Source of the DNA: Pedobacter sp. BS3
GTDB lineage: Bacteria; Bacteroidota; Bacteroidia; Sphingobacteriales; Sphingobacteriaceae
Assembly (NCBI RefSeq): GCF_008274585.1
Contig: NZ_VTRT01000001.1
Location: 620,001 to 684,000, forward strand
Length of the DNA stretch: 64,000 nt
Direction of reading: 5' to 3'
A program made the translations under genes and the position numbers. Each line of letters opens with the position of its first letter. Within the stretch, counting starts at the first letter, position 1. The notes under the pieces were generated by a model. The model was not told where the DNA came from. It did not search any database and saw only the letters and a list, made by a program, of their open reading frames with translations. This document shows positions 43,988 through 53,268 of this stretch, in pieces.

Positions 43988-45340
43988 ATGAAAAAGCTAT
44001 TAGTTATATCATTACTGGTAACCATGATGTACCGGTTAGATGCACAAATTATTATTACCGGCTTTTTAGTTGAGCCCCCCGGAACTGATGCACCAGCGGG
44101 AGGTGGATATGAGTATATTCAATTGAGGGCAACCCAGGATATAGATTTTGCTGCTACTCCGTATGCTGTTGTTGCAGGGGAAATAAGCGGGGGAACACCA
44201 AGCGCCTTAGGCTGGGCAGCCGGTGCAAGTTTAACCTATAAGTTTAATTTAACCAGCGGTACCGTTAATAAAGGTGATTATTTTTATGTAGGCAATACAA
44301 AAAAACTAATTAACGGAGCGGGGAGCACCGGTATCAGCTCAGCAAAATGGATACGTGTAAAAAGCACGGGAGATGAAACAGGAGATGATGGCATGGGTGT
44401 AAATGCCACCGCAGGTTTTTTGCCACAGGCTAAAAATTCAGCTTGCGGCATTGCTGTTTTTTCAGGCACTTTAATAGATGGAACAACTGTGCCGTTAGAT
44501 GCAGTATTTTATGGAGATAATATTGGTAATGCCTATATTACAAGCAGTGGCAATGGCTACCTGGTTCCTAAAAATGATCTTTATGACCCTGATCCGGGTC
44601 AGCCCAAATTTGGTATGGGTAGTAATACAATCTTAATTGGCCCTAAGGCAACTACAGATGACAATCATTTTTATATGCTGGGAGGTGTATATAATCTTAC
44701 AACCAACCATTGGGATGCTCCAAGGAGTGCCACATTAATTACATTAAGTTCAACTTCTACACTTGCTGATATTGAAAGTGGTACAGGTGCAAATATACTT
44801 CCCATAAAGCTCACCTCGTTCACTGCGCAAAAGCAGCAAAACGCGGTACGCTTATCGTGGTCAACAGCATCAGAAACCAACAATTCGCATTTTGAAGTGC
44901 TACGTTCTGACGGAGAGGCTTTTCAAGCCATTGGTATGGTACAGGGAAACGGTACTACCTCCGAAATGAATACTTATAATTTTACAGATAATAATCCTTT
45001 GCCCGGTATATCTTATTACCAGTTGCGGCAGGTAGATTTCAATGGTAAATCAGAACTTTCTAAAATTATCCCTGTAAATATCGAATTTAGTCAGCCGCAG
45101 ATAAGGGCTACAGGGCGGAGTAACACGCAGCATATTGAAATTTCGGTTTACTCGCCTCAGGCTGGTCGCGGCAAGCTACAGGTAACCGATGTAAACGGTA
45201 AAAAAATCGCGACTCAGAATATTAGCCTGGAAAAGGGCAATAATCAGTATACCATTCCGGCAAACTTATCTGCAGGCGTTTATATTGCAACGGCGGCTAT
45301 AGCCGGTAAAAAGTATGCTGTGAAGTTTATGCCGCAGTAA
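43988..45340 (+). CDS. Secreted lamin-tail-like protein with T9SS type A sorting domain
   Basis: A 450-residue protein: signal peptide (about 1-19, LDAQ), a lamin-tail-domain-like beta-sandwich at the start (about 20-130; IIITGFLVEPPGTDAP, then YEYIQLRATQDIDF), a less clear middle part (about 130-265), a fibronectin-like segment (about 270-360; LPIKLTSFTAQKQQNAVRLSWSTASETNNSHF) and a type A sorting domain ending in YAVKF (about 375-450). Lamin-tail domains are often attached to secreted nucleases and surface proteins; here none is fused. It follows the EEP genes and is the last gene of this locus. Role unknown; extracellular adhesion or substrate binding is likely. Confidence 0.8.
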   Translation: MKKLLVISLLVTMMYRLDAQIIITGFLVEPPGTDAPAGGGYEYIQLRATQDIDFAATPYAVVAGEISGGTPSALGWAAGASLTYKFNLTSGTVNKGDYFYVGNTKKLINGAGSTGISSAKWIRVKSTGDETGDDGMGVNATAGFLPQAKNSACGIAVFSGTLIDGTTVPLDAVFYGDNIGNAYITSSGNGYLVPKNDLYDPDPGQPKFGMGSNTILIGPKATTDDNHFYMLGGVYNLTTNHWDAPRSATLITLSSTSTLADIESGTGANILPIKLTSFTAQKQQNAVRLSWSTASETNNSHFEVLRSDGEAFQAIGMVQGNGTTSEMNTYNFTDNNPLPGISYYQLRQVDFNGKSELSKIIPVNIEFSQPQIRATGRSNTQHIEISVYSPQAGRGKLQVTDVNGKKIATQNISLEKGNNQYTIPANLSAGVYIATAAIAGKKYAVKFMPQ

Positions 45341-45424
45341 TCTCCGCACAAAAAGAATCAAAATATTGCTGTCAGCATAAACAAATCTTCTTTGATTTAA
45401 TTCAGAGGAGATTTGAATAACAAA

Positions 45425-45505
45425 TGAGGCTCAGGCCAAGCTTCGTGTCTTCACGAAGCTTCCCTTTATACCGGTTCGTGAAGACACGAACCGTTGCGTT
45501 AGGAT
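45425..45505 (+). repeat. Paired-hairpin REP-like element, copy 1
   Basis: Two perfect hairpins: AAGCTTCGTG/CACGAAGCTT (45438-45461, loop TCTT) and GGTTCGTG/CACGAACC (45473-45492, loop AAGA), followed by GTTGCGTT. A related copy is at 51720-51800. It lies in the 479-bp gap before the mannan SusC gene, 40 bp ahead of a terminator. Confidence 0.85.
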
Positions 45506-45530
45506 TTATTCAGAGAAGTTACTGTGAAAA

Positions 45531-45565
45531 AATACCCGGAAGGACTATCTTCCGGGTATTTTTTT
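45531..45565 (+). terminator. Rho-independent terminator of the EEP/T9SS locus
   Basis: Perfect 12-bp stem AATACCCGGAAG/CTTCCGGGTATT with a 6-nt loop and a following T-run. It separates the EEP/T9SS locus from the mannan locus. Confidence 0.9.
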
Positions 45566-45819
45566 AGCACACCCGCTGATATAAAGGTTTTGCCAGATTT
45601 TAATGAAAGCAAGGCTGTTTTAAGTGTCTGCACTTTATTTAATGCCAAATTTGTGTTAAAATAGTATTATCTCTATATCTCCGAAAATAGCTATTATAGC
45701 AACCTCTGCTACATTATGTCTGTATATCAATGTCATAATTTAACAAGTATTAGTCAAAAAAATATTATAAATGAGCGTGAATACTTTCCATCTTTGGGTC
45801 AACTAACCAGGTATAGATT

Positions 45820-48800
45820 ATGTTAAAAATTCTACAGATTTTCCTGCTATCGGCAGGATTGCTGACCGGGGGAATTCAGGTATTTGCACAGAATTCACCA
45901 AACAAGGTTGTCAGAGGAACAGTAACAGATTCAGAAGGGATTCCCCTGGCGGGAACATCTGTTTCTGTTAAAGGTAGTGCTTCGGGCACATTAACGGATG
46001 CCGATGGAAAATATACGGTCAGGGTGTCTGAAAATACGACCGTATTGGTGTTTACTTTTTTGGGAATGCAAACCCAGGAACGTATAGTCGGAAACCAGCA
46101 AATTATTAACGTAACCCTTAAACCGGTAGACCAACAACTGGAAGATGTGGTGGTTATTGGCTACGGAACGGTTAAAAAGGCCGATTTAACCGGTGCGGTA
46201 CAAAGCCTGAGTTACCAGGATTTGAACAGGGAAAACCCGGGAAATATATTATCGGCTATGCAGGGCAAGCTGGCCGGGGTAAACGTAACGCAAAATGACG
46301 GCGCTCCGGGAGCAGGACTGAGCATTAAAATCAGGGGAGCCAATTCATTCCTGGGCGGCACAGAGCCGCTGTACGTTATTGACGGAGTGCCCTTTAATGC
46401 CAGCAACAGCGATGCTACACCACAATCTATTGGTGAAGATGAAAAGCAAACCAACAATGTGATGTCGTTTTTAGACCCGAACGATATAGAAAGTATCGAT
46501 GTGCTGAAAGATGCTTCAGCGACAGCTATTTATGGTTCCAGGGGCGCTAACGGCGTGGTACTGATAACTACCAGAAAAGGAAAACTCGGAAAAGATAAAG
46601 TAGAGCTATCCGTTAATGTGGGAACGGCAAACGTATCTAAAACCATAAGAGTGCTTACGCCTTATGAGTATGCGCAATTTCAGAATCTTTCTTATGAAAC
46701 CGCCAATAAATACGATGGAACCAGCTATAATTTAAGATATCCCGACCTTTCACTTTACGAGAATGTGCATACCAACTGGCAGGATCAGATTTTCAGGAGA
46801 GGTGTCACTCAGCAATATAACGTCAATATCTCAGGCGCTACCGATGCTGGAAACCATCGCATTTCATTTAATTACCTGAACCAGGATGGAATTATTAACA
46901 ATTCAGATTACCGGCGATTGGGGTTGAGCTTAAACCTGAACAGAAATCTTGGTAAAATATTTAAGGTAGGAACCAGCACATCCGTATCGAATAATATTAC
47001 CAATGGCGTAAAAACAGGTACCGATAAATCGGATGCGGCAAGCGCCGGCGTAATCAGGTCGGCTACCTCCTTTCCGGCAACCATAACGGAAATAGAGCAA
47101 TACAGCGATTCGGGAGACTCTTATTTTATAACAAACCCCGTAATATATACCAACGATGTGCTGAACCGGGTAAATTCATATAACATATTTTCTTCCAATT
47201 ATGTAGAGGCAGCCATTTTAAAATCCTTGAAATTCAGGCAGAATGTCGGCATCAATTATGGATCGGGCAACAGGGATCAATATTATCCGAGAACAGTTTA
47301 TGAAGGCTTCGCATCAAAAGGCTGGGGTTTGAAATCAGATAATCAATACTCAAGCATTGTCTCAGAAAGCATTTTAACGTTCGATAAAACAGTTAGAAAG
47401 CACAGCTTTAATGTAGTGGGAGCTTCTACGTATGAATCGTCCCATTCGCAATGGAAACGTGCCGAAGGAAAAACGTTTCCTAACGATTTATTGCAAAATG
47501 AAAATTTAGAATCGGCAGAACAGGTAATGCCCATCAAAGGCGCCAAATCAGCTTCTACGCTGATCTCTTTCCTGGGAAGATTAAATTACGCTTTTGACGA
47601 CCGGTACCTGTTTACGTTCTCTTACCGGGCAGACGGTTCCAGCAAATTCGGCGATAACAACAAATGGGCCGGCTTCCCTTCGGCAGCCTTTGCCTGGAAA
47701 ATCAACAAAGAGCCATTCCTTAGCGATTCCAAAACCATTGACGATTTAGCACTGCGGTTAAGTTACGGTCAAACAGGTAACCAGGGTATTGGCGCTTATT
47801 CATCGCTTTCAAAGCTTACCGTATACAATTATCCGTTTGACGGAAACCTGCAAAGCGGTTTGGCAGACGATTTTTATTCAGGTCCGGCCAATTCCGAATT
47901 GAAATGGGAAACCACTACGTCATATAACCTCGGTTTGGATGTAAGCGTGCTGAAAAGCCGCGTCAACTTACACGTTGATCTGTACAAAAAACAAACCGAT
48001 GACTTGCTGCAATATGTTACTACGCCGTCGTCCACAGGTTTTGAGCGACAACTGCGCAACTCAGGGTCTATTGAGAACAAAGGGTTGGAAATCGCCATAG
48101 ACGGGCGTGTATTAAGCCGTGGGAATTTTGAATGGAAATCGGCGTTTAATATCGCGTTTAACCGCAACAAGATACTCGATTTAGGCGGGCCTACCGAACA
48201 ATACGCTACTAATATTTCAACCGGTGACCAACCGTTTATCCAAACGATAGGTCATCCGATAGGCGCTATTTACGGTTATGTGGAAGACGGTTATTACGAT
48301 AACGAGGCCGAAGTGAGAAACTCGCTGTTATATACCAACCAGGGCGATGAAATTATCAGGAGAACCATCGGTGAAATTAAATACAAAGATTTTGACGGCG
48401 ACCCTACAGCATTATCTACAAGCGACAGAACCTTTATCGGCGACGTGAATCCCAAATACACGTTTGGCTTCACCAATAATTTCAGGTATAAAAGTTTCGA
48501 CCTTTCTGTTTTCATTAATGGTGTTCAGGGGAATGATATCATTAACATGAATACCCGTTTCAATGCTAATATCGGTACACAGAAAAATGTTCCTAAAGCC
48601 ATGCTTGACGGTTCCTGGAAAGACGGACAGGATAACTCGAACGCAACCTGGCCCAAAGCGATGAGGCAGTTCTGGCGGACAATTTATTTCTCCAGAAGAT
48701 TTGTTGAAGACGGCAGTTTTGTACGGATCAAAAATCTTGCCTTGGGATATACGTTGCCAAAGCATCTCATCAAAGGAATCTCATCAGCAAAAATAACCTT

Positions 48801-48951
48801 TGGTGTAAGCAACCTGTATACATTCACCAACTACTCAGGATATGATCCCGAAATGAACAGCTACGGAACCAACCCGGCCCTGTTTGGAGTAGACCTGGGC
48901 GGTTATCCTAATTCACGGACTTATAATTTGTCAATACGTTGCGGCTTTTAA
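45820..48951 (+). CDS. SusC/RagA family TonB-linked outer-membrane transporter (mannan locus)
   Basis: A 1043-residue transporter. Signal peptide 1-23 (QVFAQ), carboxypeptidase-D-like domain (about 28-110; RGTVTDSEGIPLAGTSVSVKG), plug with VVVIGYGTVKKADLTGAV and LKDASATAIYGSRGANGVVLITT, and a barrel ending YNLSIRCGF. No STN domain. It forms the outer-membrane importer with the SusD gene that follows and, from the GH26/GH130 genes nearby, should carry manno-oligosaccharides. A CATCTTTG word about 25 bp before the start is one mismatch from the Bacteroidota -7 box. Confidence 0.95.
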   Translation: MLKILQIFLLSAGLLTGGIQVFAQNSPNKVVRGTVTDSEGIPLAGTSVSVKGSASGTLTDADGKYTVRVSENTTVLVFTFLGMQTQERIVGNQQIINVTLKPVDQQLEDVVVIGYGTVKKADLTGAVQSLSYQDLNRENPGNILSAMQGKLAGVNVTQNDGAPGAGLSIKIRGANSFLGGTEPLYVIDGVPFNASNSDATPQSIGEDEKQTNNVMSFLDPNDIESIDVLKDASATAIYGSRGANGVVLITTRKGKLGKDKVELSVNVGTANVSKTIRVLTPYEYAQFQNLSYETANKYDGTSYNLRYPDLSLYENVHTNWQDQIFRRGVTQQYNVNISGATDAGNHRISFNYLNQDGIINNSDYRRLGLSLNLNRNLGKIFKVGTSTSVSNNITNGVKTGTDKSDAASAGVIRSATSFPATITEIEQYSDSGDSYFITNPVIYTNDVLNRVNSYNIFSSNYVEAAILKSLKFRQNVGINYGSGNRDQYYPRTVYEGFASKGWGLKSDNQYSSIVSESILTFDKTVRKHSFNVVGASTYESSHSQWKRAEGKTFPNDLLQNENLESAEQVMPIKGAKSASTLISFLGRLNYAFDDRYLFTFSYRADGSSKFGDNNKWAGFPSAAFAWKINKEPFLSDSKTIDDLALRLSYGQTGNQGIGAYSSLSKLTVYNYPFDGNLQSGLADDFYSGPANSELKWETTTSYNLGLDVSVLKSRVNLHVDLYKKQTDDLLQYVTTPSSTGFERQLRNSGSIENKGLEIAIDGRVLSRGNFEWKSAFNIAFNRNKILDLGGPTEQYATNISTGDQPFIQTIGHPIGAIYGYVEDGYYDNEAEVRNSLLYTNQGDEIIRRTIGEIKYKDFDGDPTALSTSDRTFIGDVNPKYTFGFTNNFRYKSFDLSVFINGVQGNDIINMNTRFNANIGTQKNVPKAMLDGSWKDGQDNSNATWPKAMRQFWRTIYFSRRFVEDGSFVRIKNLALGYTLPKHLIKGISSAKITFGVSNLYTFTNYSGYDPEMNSYGTNPALFGVDLGGYPNSRTYNLSIRCGF

Positions 48952-48962
48952 AACAAATTGTT

Positions 48963-50591
48963 ATGAGAACATTATTTAAAAATACGATAAAGACATTTGT
49001 TATTGCAACGCTGGCGGTAACAACGGTCACCTCTTGTAAAAAAGCGTTAGAAGAAAAACCATATTCTTTTTTGTCGCCGAATAATTTTTACAAGAATGAA
49101 AGTGATGCGAAAATTGCGATAAACGGAGTTTATAATGTGCTGTATTCATGGGATTTATACAAGCAGCCGATATGGAATATGACCATGCTGGACGATGACC
49201 ATGTATCTGGTGCGGATTGGTTCCTGGGCACTTCAGGTGCGGGTAACTTTCAGGGATATTGGGGCGTAGACGGTCCCTGGGTAGGATTTTACTCCTTAAT
49301 ATCACGGGCAAACGTGGTGATAGAAAATGTAAGCAACATCACGGAGAATATAGATCCCGACATAAAAAACAGGATTATCGGCGAAGCGTATTGCCTGCGG
49401 GGATGGGCTTATTTTCAGCTGGTTCAGCTTTATGGTGAAATCCCGTTAAGAGATAAATCGCTTTCCGCCGACCCTAACCCCGATGTGCCCAAGTCTCCGG
49501 TGAAAGAGGTTTATGAATTCATTATTTCCGACTTTAAAAAAGCGGAAGAATTGCTTTTGCCGGAAGGAAATCCAAAATCCGGGGAACCGGGAAGAGTGAA
49601 AAGAGGTGTAGCCAAAGCGTTTTTAGCCAAGGTTTATCTTACCATGGCTTCGGGATCTTTGTCCAACGTCCAGATAAGCGTACGCGGCGGGCAAAACAAC
49701 GACATTTACACCTATACCAAAAGTGTGGTGGCCGGACTTGAAGGTTTAGACAGCAGGGAGTATTTTAAACTTGCCAGGGATAAAGCCGTAGAGCTGTTGC
49801 ACGATAATGAATATTCGCTTTTTACCAATTCGTGGAAAGAAATATGGAGTAAAGAAAACAGGAACAAAAAAGAGCACATGTGGGAGCTGCAATCCCTGGC
49901 CGGAACCGATTTGTTTACCAACAACATTAACGCTTATTTTTCGGCATATTCTACCTTTGGCCGGGGCGCTGTTTGGTTTACCAACAATCATTACAAAGAT
50001 TACGAAGCCACTGATTTAAGGGTATTGGAAGGTGTAAAGCACAACTATCAGAGTACTACCGGAACACGGTATTATTATCCCTCATGGGAAGCTGCCACCT
50101 ATAAAGTTGTTGGCGGCGTTACCTATAACAACAACGGCACAACAGACGACCGGGCGTACGTAATTAAGTATGAAGATGTAGCCGACCAAACCATAGCCAA
50201 CAGCGATGCCTATATCCCGTTATTGCGCTATTCGGAAGTTTACCTGATAGCTGCCGAGGCGGAAAATGAGCTGAGCACTACCCCATCTGACGATGCATAT
50301 ACCTATTTAAATGAAATAAGGAGTCGTGCGCATGCCAGTACGGTATCCGGCCTCAACCAGGAAGAGTTCAGAAGTTTCGTGCTGGCAGAACGGGCTCGTG
50401 AATTTGTGTTTGAAGGCATCAGGAGGTTTGATTTATTGCGTTGGGGAATTTACTTACAGGTAATGAATAAAATAGGAACCGGGCAGGATAACATCTCGAA
50501 GGTAAGAACAGAAAAACATCTGCTCTTCCCTATTCCAATTGGCGAAATGCTTTCTAACAAAGCAATTCATGAAAATAATAAGTTCTGGTAA
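48963..50591 (+). CDS. SusD/RagB family outer-membrane lipoprotein (mannan locus)
   Basis: A 542-residue lipoprotein (lipobox TVTSC, Cys25). The start is set at 48963 rather than 48939, because the earlier ATG overlaps the SusC stop and precedes a proper signal peptide. Conserved parts: IGEAYCLRGWAYFQLVQLYG and YSEVYLIAAEAENEL, then FRSFVLAERAREFVFEGIRRFDLLRW. It caps the SusC encoded 11 bp upstream and would bind manno-oligosaccharides at the cell surface. Confidence 0.95.
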   Translation: MRTLFKNTIKTFVIATLAVTTVTSCKKALEEKPYSFLSPNNFYKNESDAKIAINGVYNVLYSWDLYKQPIWNMTMLDDDHVSGADWFLGTSGAGNFQGYWGVDGPWVGFYSLISRANVVIENVSNITENIDPDIKNRIIGEAYCLRGWAYFQLVQLYGEIPLRDKSLSADPNPDVPKSPVKEVYEFIISDFKKAEELLLPEGNPKSGEPGRVKRGVAKAFLAKVYLTMASGSLSNVQISVRGGQNNDIYTYTKSVVAGLEGLDSREYFKLARDKAVELLHDNEYSLFTNSWKEIWSKENRNKKEHMWELQSLAGTDLFTNNINAYFSAYSTFGRGAVWFTNNHYKDYEATDLRVLEGVKHNYQSTTGTRYYYPSWEAATYKVVGGVTYNNNGTTDDRAYVIKYEDVADQTIANSDAYIPLLRYSEVYLIAAEAENELSTTPSDDAYTYLNEIRSRAHASTVSGLNQEEFRSFVLAERAREFVFEGIRRFDLLRWGIYLQVMNKIGTGQDNISKVRTEKHLLFPIPIGEMLSNKAIHENNKFW

Positions 50592-50608
50592 TTTTAAAAA
50601 GATTGAAC

Positions 50609-51637
50609 ATGAAAAATCTAAAACCAGTAGTGATAAGCATATTTGCTTTAGCTATGCTGTTTTCCTGCAAAAAAAACGAAGTGTCAAAGGAAAATACAGC
50701 ACCTCCGCAAGTCTCGTCCGTTACCAATTTAACCGACCGGGGTACCGCGTTAACCTTCTGCGACTTTGGCGATTGGATTATTATAAAAGGTTCGGGCCTG
50801 TCAACAACCAGTAAGATAGATTTCAATGGCGTTCTGGCAGCAGATTCTTTATTTTACGCGGACGATAGCACCATAACCGTTAAAATACCGGATATATTGC
50901 CCGATGTGTTGAATAATCCCATCACCGTATACACCAAATACGGAACGGTAACGTATCAGTTTCAGATTAAGCAGCCTGCGCCGGTTATTAATAATATTTC
51001 CCCCGCGGTAGGCGACCCCGGAGATATTGTAACCATAGCAGGATTGAATTTCATTAATCTTGTAAACGTTAAAATCGGCGATGCCGATGCGGAGGTAGTA
51101 TCGTCTACACCTACAGAAATTAAAATTAAGGTGCCGTCTGTTTCGTATGGTTATATCAGCGTACAAACTACCAGCGGTCAGGTGCAATCTTCGGGCATTT
51201 TTGGGTTTAAATATATTGTATATACAGATGCCCTGGCTTCTGATTGGATTTATAGTCTCTACAGTGCAGGTTACCAGGTAGTACAGGCCCCATCGCCGGT
51301 TTTAAGAGGCACATCAGCTATAAAAGTACTTTATACTACCGCATGGGGAGGTTTCAGGCTTAAAAAGAACACGGCTATGAGCTTAACCGGCTATAGCTCC
51401 TTAAAATTCTCTGTGTATGGAGAAGCTGAATCTGTAGGCAAAAAAATAAGGGTGTTTCTGAACAACAGTTCATCTACAGGCTATAAGGATATAACCATTA
51501 CCGAATCGGGTAAATGGATTACTTATGAAATCCCGCTATCTCAATTCGGCAACCTGGCCACTTTGAATTACATAGAAATCAAAGAGTTTTCAGGAAAAAC
51601 ACATACCATGTACGTTGATGATATTGTGCTGATGTAA
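50609..51637 (+). CDS. IPT/TIG-domain surface glycan-binding lipoprotein (mannan locus)
   Basis: A 342-residue lipoprotein (MKNLKPVV start at the ATG 50609; a TTG two codons earlier is not needed; lipobox LFSC, Cys20). Two IPT/TIG beta-sandwich domains (about 35-115 and 120-200; PVINNISPAVGDPGDIVTI) act as spacers and a C-terminal beta-sandwich (about 205-342; WGGFRLKKNTAMSL, KWITYEIPLSQFG, TMYVDDIVLM) resembles a carbohydrate-binding module. This architecture is typical of surface glycan-binding proteins downstream of SusD. It probably binds beta-mannan for the SusCD complex. Confidence 0.85.
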   Translation: MKNLKPVVISIFALAMLFSCKKNEVSKENTAPPQVSSVTNLTDRGTALTFCDFGDWIIIKGSGLSTTSKIDFNGVLAADSLFYADDSTITVKIPDILPDVLNNPITVYTKYGTVTYQFQIKQPAPVINNISPAVGDPGDIVTIAGLNFINLVNVKIGDADAEVVSSTPTEIKIKVPSVSYGYISVQTTSGQVQSSGIFGFKYIVYTDALASDWIYSLYSAGYQVVQAPSPVLRGTSAIKVLYTTAWGGFRLKKNTAMSLTGYSSLKFSVYGEAESVGKKIRVFLNNSSSTGYKDITITESGKWITYEIPLSQFGNLATLNYIEIKEFSGKTHTMYVDDIVLM

Positions 51638-51685
51638 AAGCGAATTGGATTAGTGTAAATTCGATGAATAAAGATTAGCGATCGG

Positions 51686-51800
51686 GCGAAGCTCCAGCTT
51701 CGTCCGTTTTACACTTAAGCCTCTGGCTTCGGCCAGGTTTCGTGTCTTCACGAAACTTCTCTGATACTGGCTCGTGGAGACACAAACCGGGGCGTTGGTA
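51686..51800 (+). repeat. Paired-hairpin REP-like element, copy 2
   Basis: It matches copy 1 (45425-45505) in AGGTTTCGTG/CACGAAACTT (51735-51758, loop TCTT) and in a decayed second hairpin (51769-51788, about GGCTCGTG...CACAAACC), followed by GGCGTT. A separate CGAAGCT/AGCTTCG hairpin precedes it. It lies just after the mannan glycan-binding protein gene. Confidence 0.75.
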
Positions 51801-51814
51801 GTACCAGGGAACAA

Positions 51815-51881
51815 GAAGGTAGCTCAAAAGTAAAATAGCACCGTCATTTCGACGATCCCGAAGAACTTTCGAGCTACCTTC
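51815..51881. repeat. Short palindromic element with GAAGGTAGCTC ends
   Basis: 67 bp flanked by GAAGGTAGCTC and its exact complement GAGCTACCTTC. The inside has GTCATTTCGACGA, also present in family A elements, so it may be a relative or a fragment of one. No coding capacity. Confidence 0.6.
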
Positions 51882-51884
51882 CCT

Positions 51885-52178
51885 TATATAACCTGAGTTC
51901 GATTAATATTTAACTGATTATTAACAGATTGCTTCACCCCTGCACACATTTTCCACGCTTCGGTTCGCAATGACGCTCCTATTTTCGTCTTTGCGAGGAC
52001 GATAGGACGAAGCAACCGAACGAAGTGAGCTCATGAATACCACTAAAAACATAAAAAAACAATGAATAACCGAGCAAAGCGAGCTCATGAATGCCATTGG
52101 AAAACCATAAAACCCTAATGAATAATCTTTGTTAGTCCTGTTTTGAGCAGGATTATTAATCGAACTCAGATTTATATA
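51885..52178. repeat. MITE-like element overlapping the AraC stop codon
   Basis: About 294 bp with roughly 24-bp terminal inverted repeats: TATATAACCTGAGTTCGATT at the left and its near-complement at 52154-52178. The inside has the words CTTCGGTTCGCAATGACG and CTTTGCGAGGACGATAGG and two diverged tandem copies (about 54 bp) of a unit with GAGCTCATGAAT. The right end reaches into the last codons of the AraC gene. Confidence 0.8.
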
Positions 52179-53050
52179 AAAATCCGTGTTCCGCTGTAAT
52201 CCTGCCTGAACTCGGTTGGCGTGCAACCTTTTTTCTTTTTAAAAATCCGGTTAAAGTTAGAGATGTTGTTAAATCCGCAGTTGTAGGAAATTTCGGCAAT
52301 GGTATGCGTGGTTTCAATTAACATCCGGGTGGCGTGTCCCAGGCGTATTTCATTCAAACTATCAATAAAGGTTACGCCCGTCCGTTTCTTGATAAACCGG
52401 GAAAAAGAAACCTCGGTCATATTAACCAGCTTCGCCACATCCTTTAAAACAATCGGTTTGTCGTAATTGGTATTCATATAATCAAACGCCTTATCTATCC
52501 GGCGGCTGCTGTATGAAACGTTGGCCTCAGTAAAGCCCGCATCCGAAAGCGAAGACATTCCTCTGCTGGTTGATAAATCGTGGAGAATAAGCAGCAAAGA
52601 AATAACCGAATCAAACCCACTTTTCTTATCCAGCGAAAGTATTCTCGGGGCAATGCTTTCTATGGTTTCACGTGAAAAAGTGATGCCTTTTGCGCTTCTT
52701 TCGAACATCTTCTTCATAAAATGAAGCTGGTTTCTTTTGAGCAGCTTTTCATCAATAAGGTCCCTGTGCCACTGTATGGTGATTTCGGTGATGCACTCGC
52801 TTTTACACTCATGTGTAAACCAGGCATGAGGAAGATTCGGGCCCACTAAAACCAGTTCCATGTCGTCAATTACCTCGATGTGGTCGCCTACAATTCTTTT
52901 GGCGCCTTGGGCATTCACAATTAGGTTCAGCTCAAACTCCTCATGATAATGCAGGGGGAAGTTAAATTCCTTTTTTACCCGTGAAAACAGCGTGAAGCAA
53001 TCATTTTGGGTTAAGGGAGTAATTTCTTTGGTAATGGCCGGATTATTCAT
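52172..53050 (-). CDS. AraC family transcriptional regulator (mannan locus)
   Basis: A 292-residue cytoplasmic activator: cupin-like sensor domain (about 20-110; FNFPLHYHEEFELNLIVNAQG with metal-site-like His residues) and two helix-turn-helix motifs at the C-terminus (about 185-285; LKDVAKLVNMTEVSFSRFIKKRTG and IAEISYNCGFNNISNFNRIFKKKKG). It is divergent from the GH26 gene with a 218-bp shared region and probably switches the mannan genes on in response to a sugar. The last residues (RIFI) and the stop lie inside the end of a repeat element. Direct ligand unknown. Confidence 0.9.
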   Translation of the reverse strand: MNNPAITKEITPLTQNDCFTLFSRVKKEFNFPLHYHEEFELNLIVNAQGAKRIVGDHIEVIDDMELVLVGPNLPHAWFTHECKSECITEITIQWHRDLIDEKLLKRNQLHFMKKMFERSAKGITFSRETIESIAPRILSLDKKSGFDSVISLLLILHDLSTSRGMSSLSDAGFTEANVSYSSRRIDKAFDYMNTNYDKPIVLKDVAKLVNMTEVSFSRFIKKRTGVTFIDSLNEIRLGHATRMLIETTHTIAEISYNCGFNNISNFNRIFKKKKGCTPTEFRQDYSGTRIFI

Positions 53051-53268
53051 AAAGTGAATAGTAGCTTTAACTAATTAAAAAGATAAATAAATATAATACC
53101 TGTAGGATATTTTAGCAAAAAATAAAATATGTTTATGAAGGGCTATTCGCCATTTTATAATCTTTAAACAGGTCAATTAGGACAAAAAAACAAATTAAAA
53201 GGTTAAAAAAGTATTATATCAGACCGAACCTTTGTAGCTATTATTGGATAATTATAAACCAGAAGAGA

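Noticed and set aside
51921-52226. Minus-strand ORF of 101 codons
   Set aside because: It comes from the tandem units inside the repeat element and overlaps the AraC gene.
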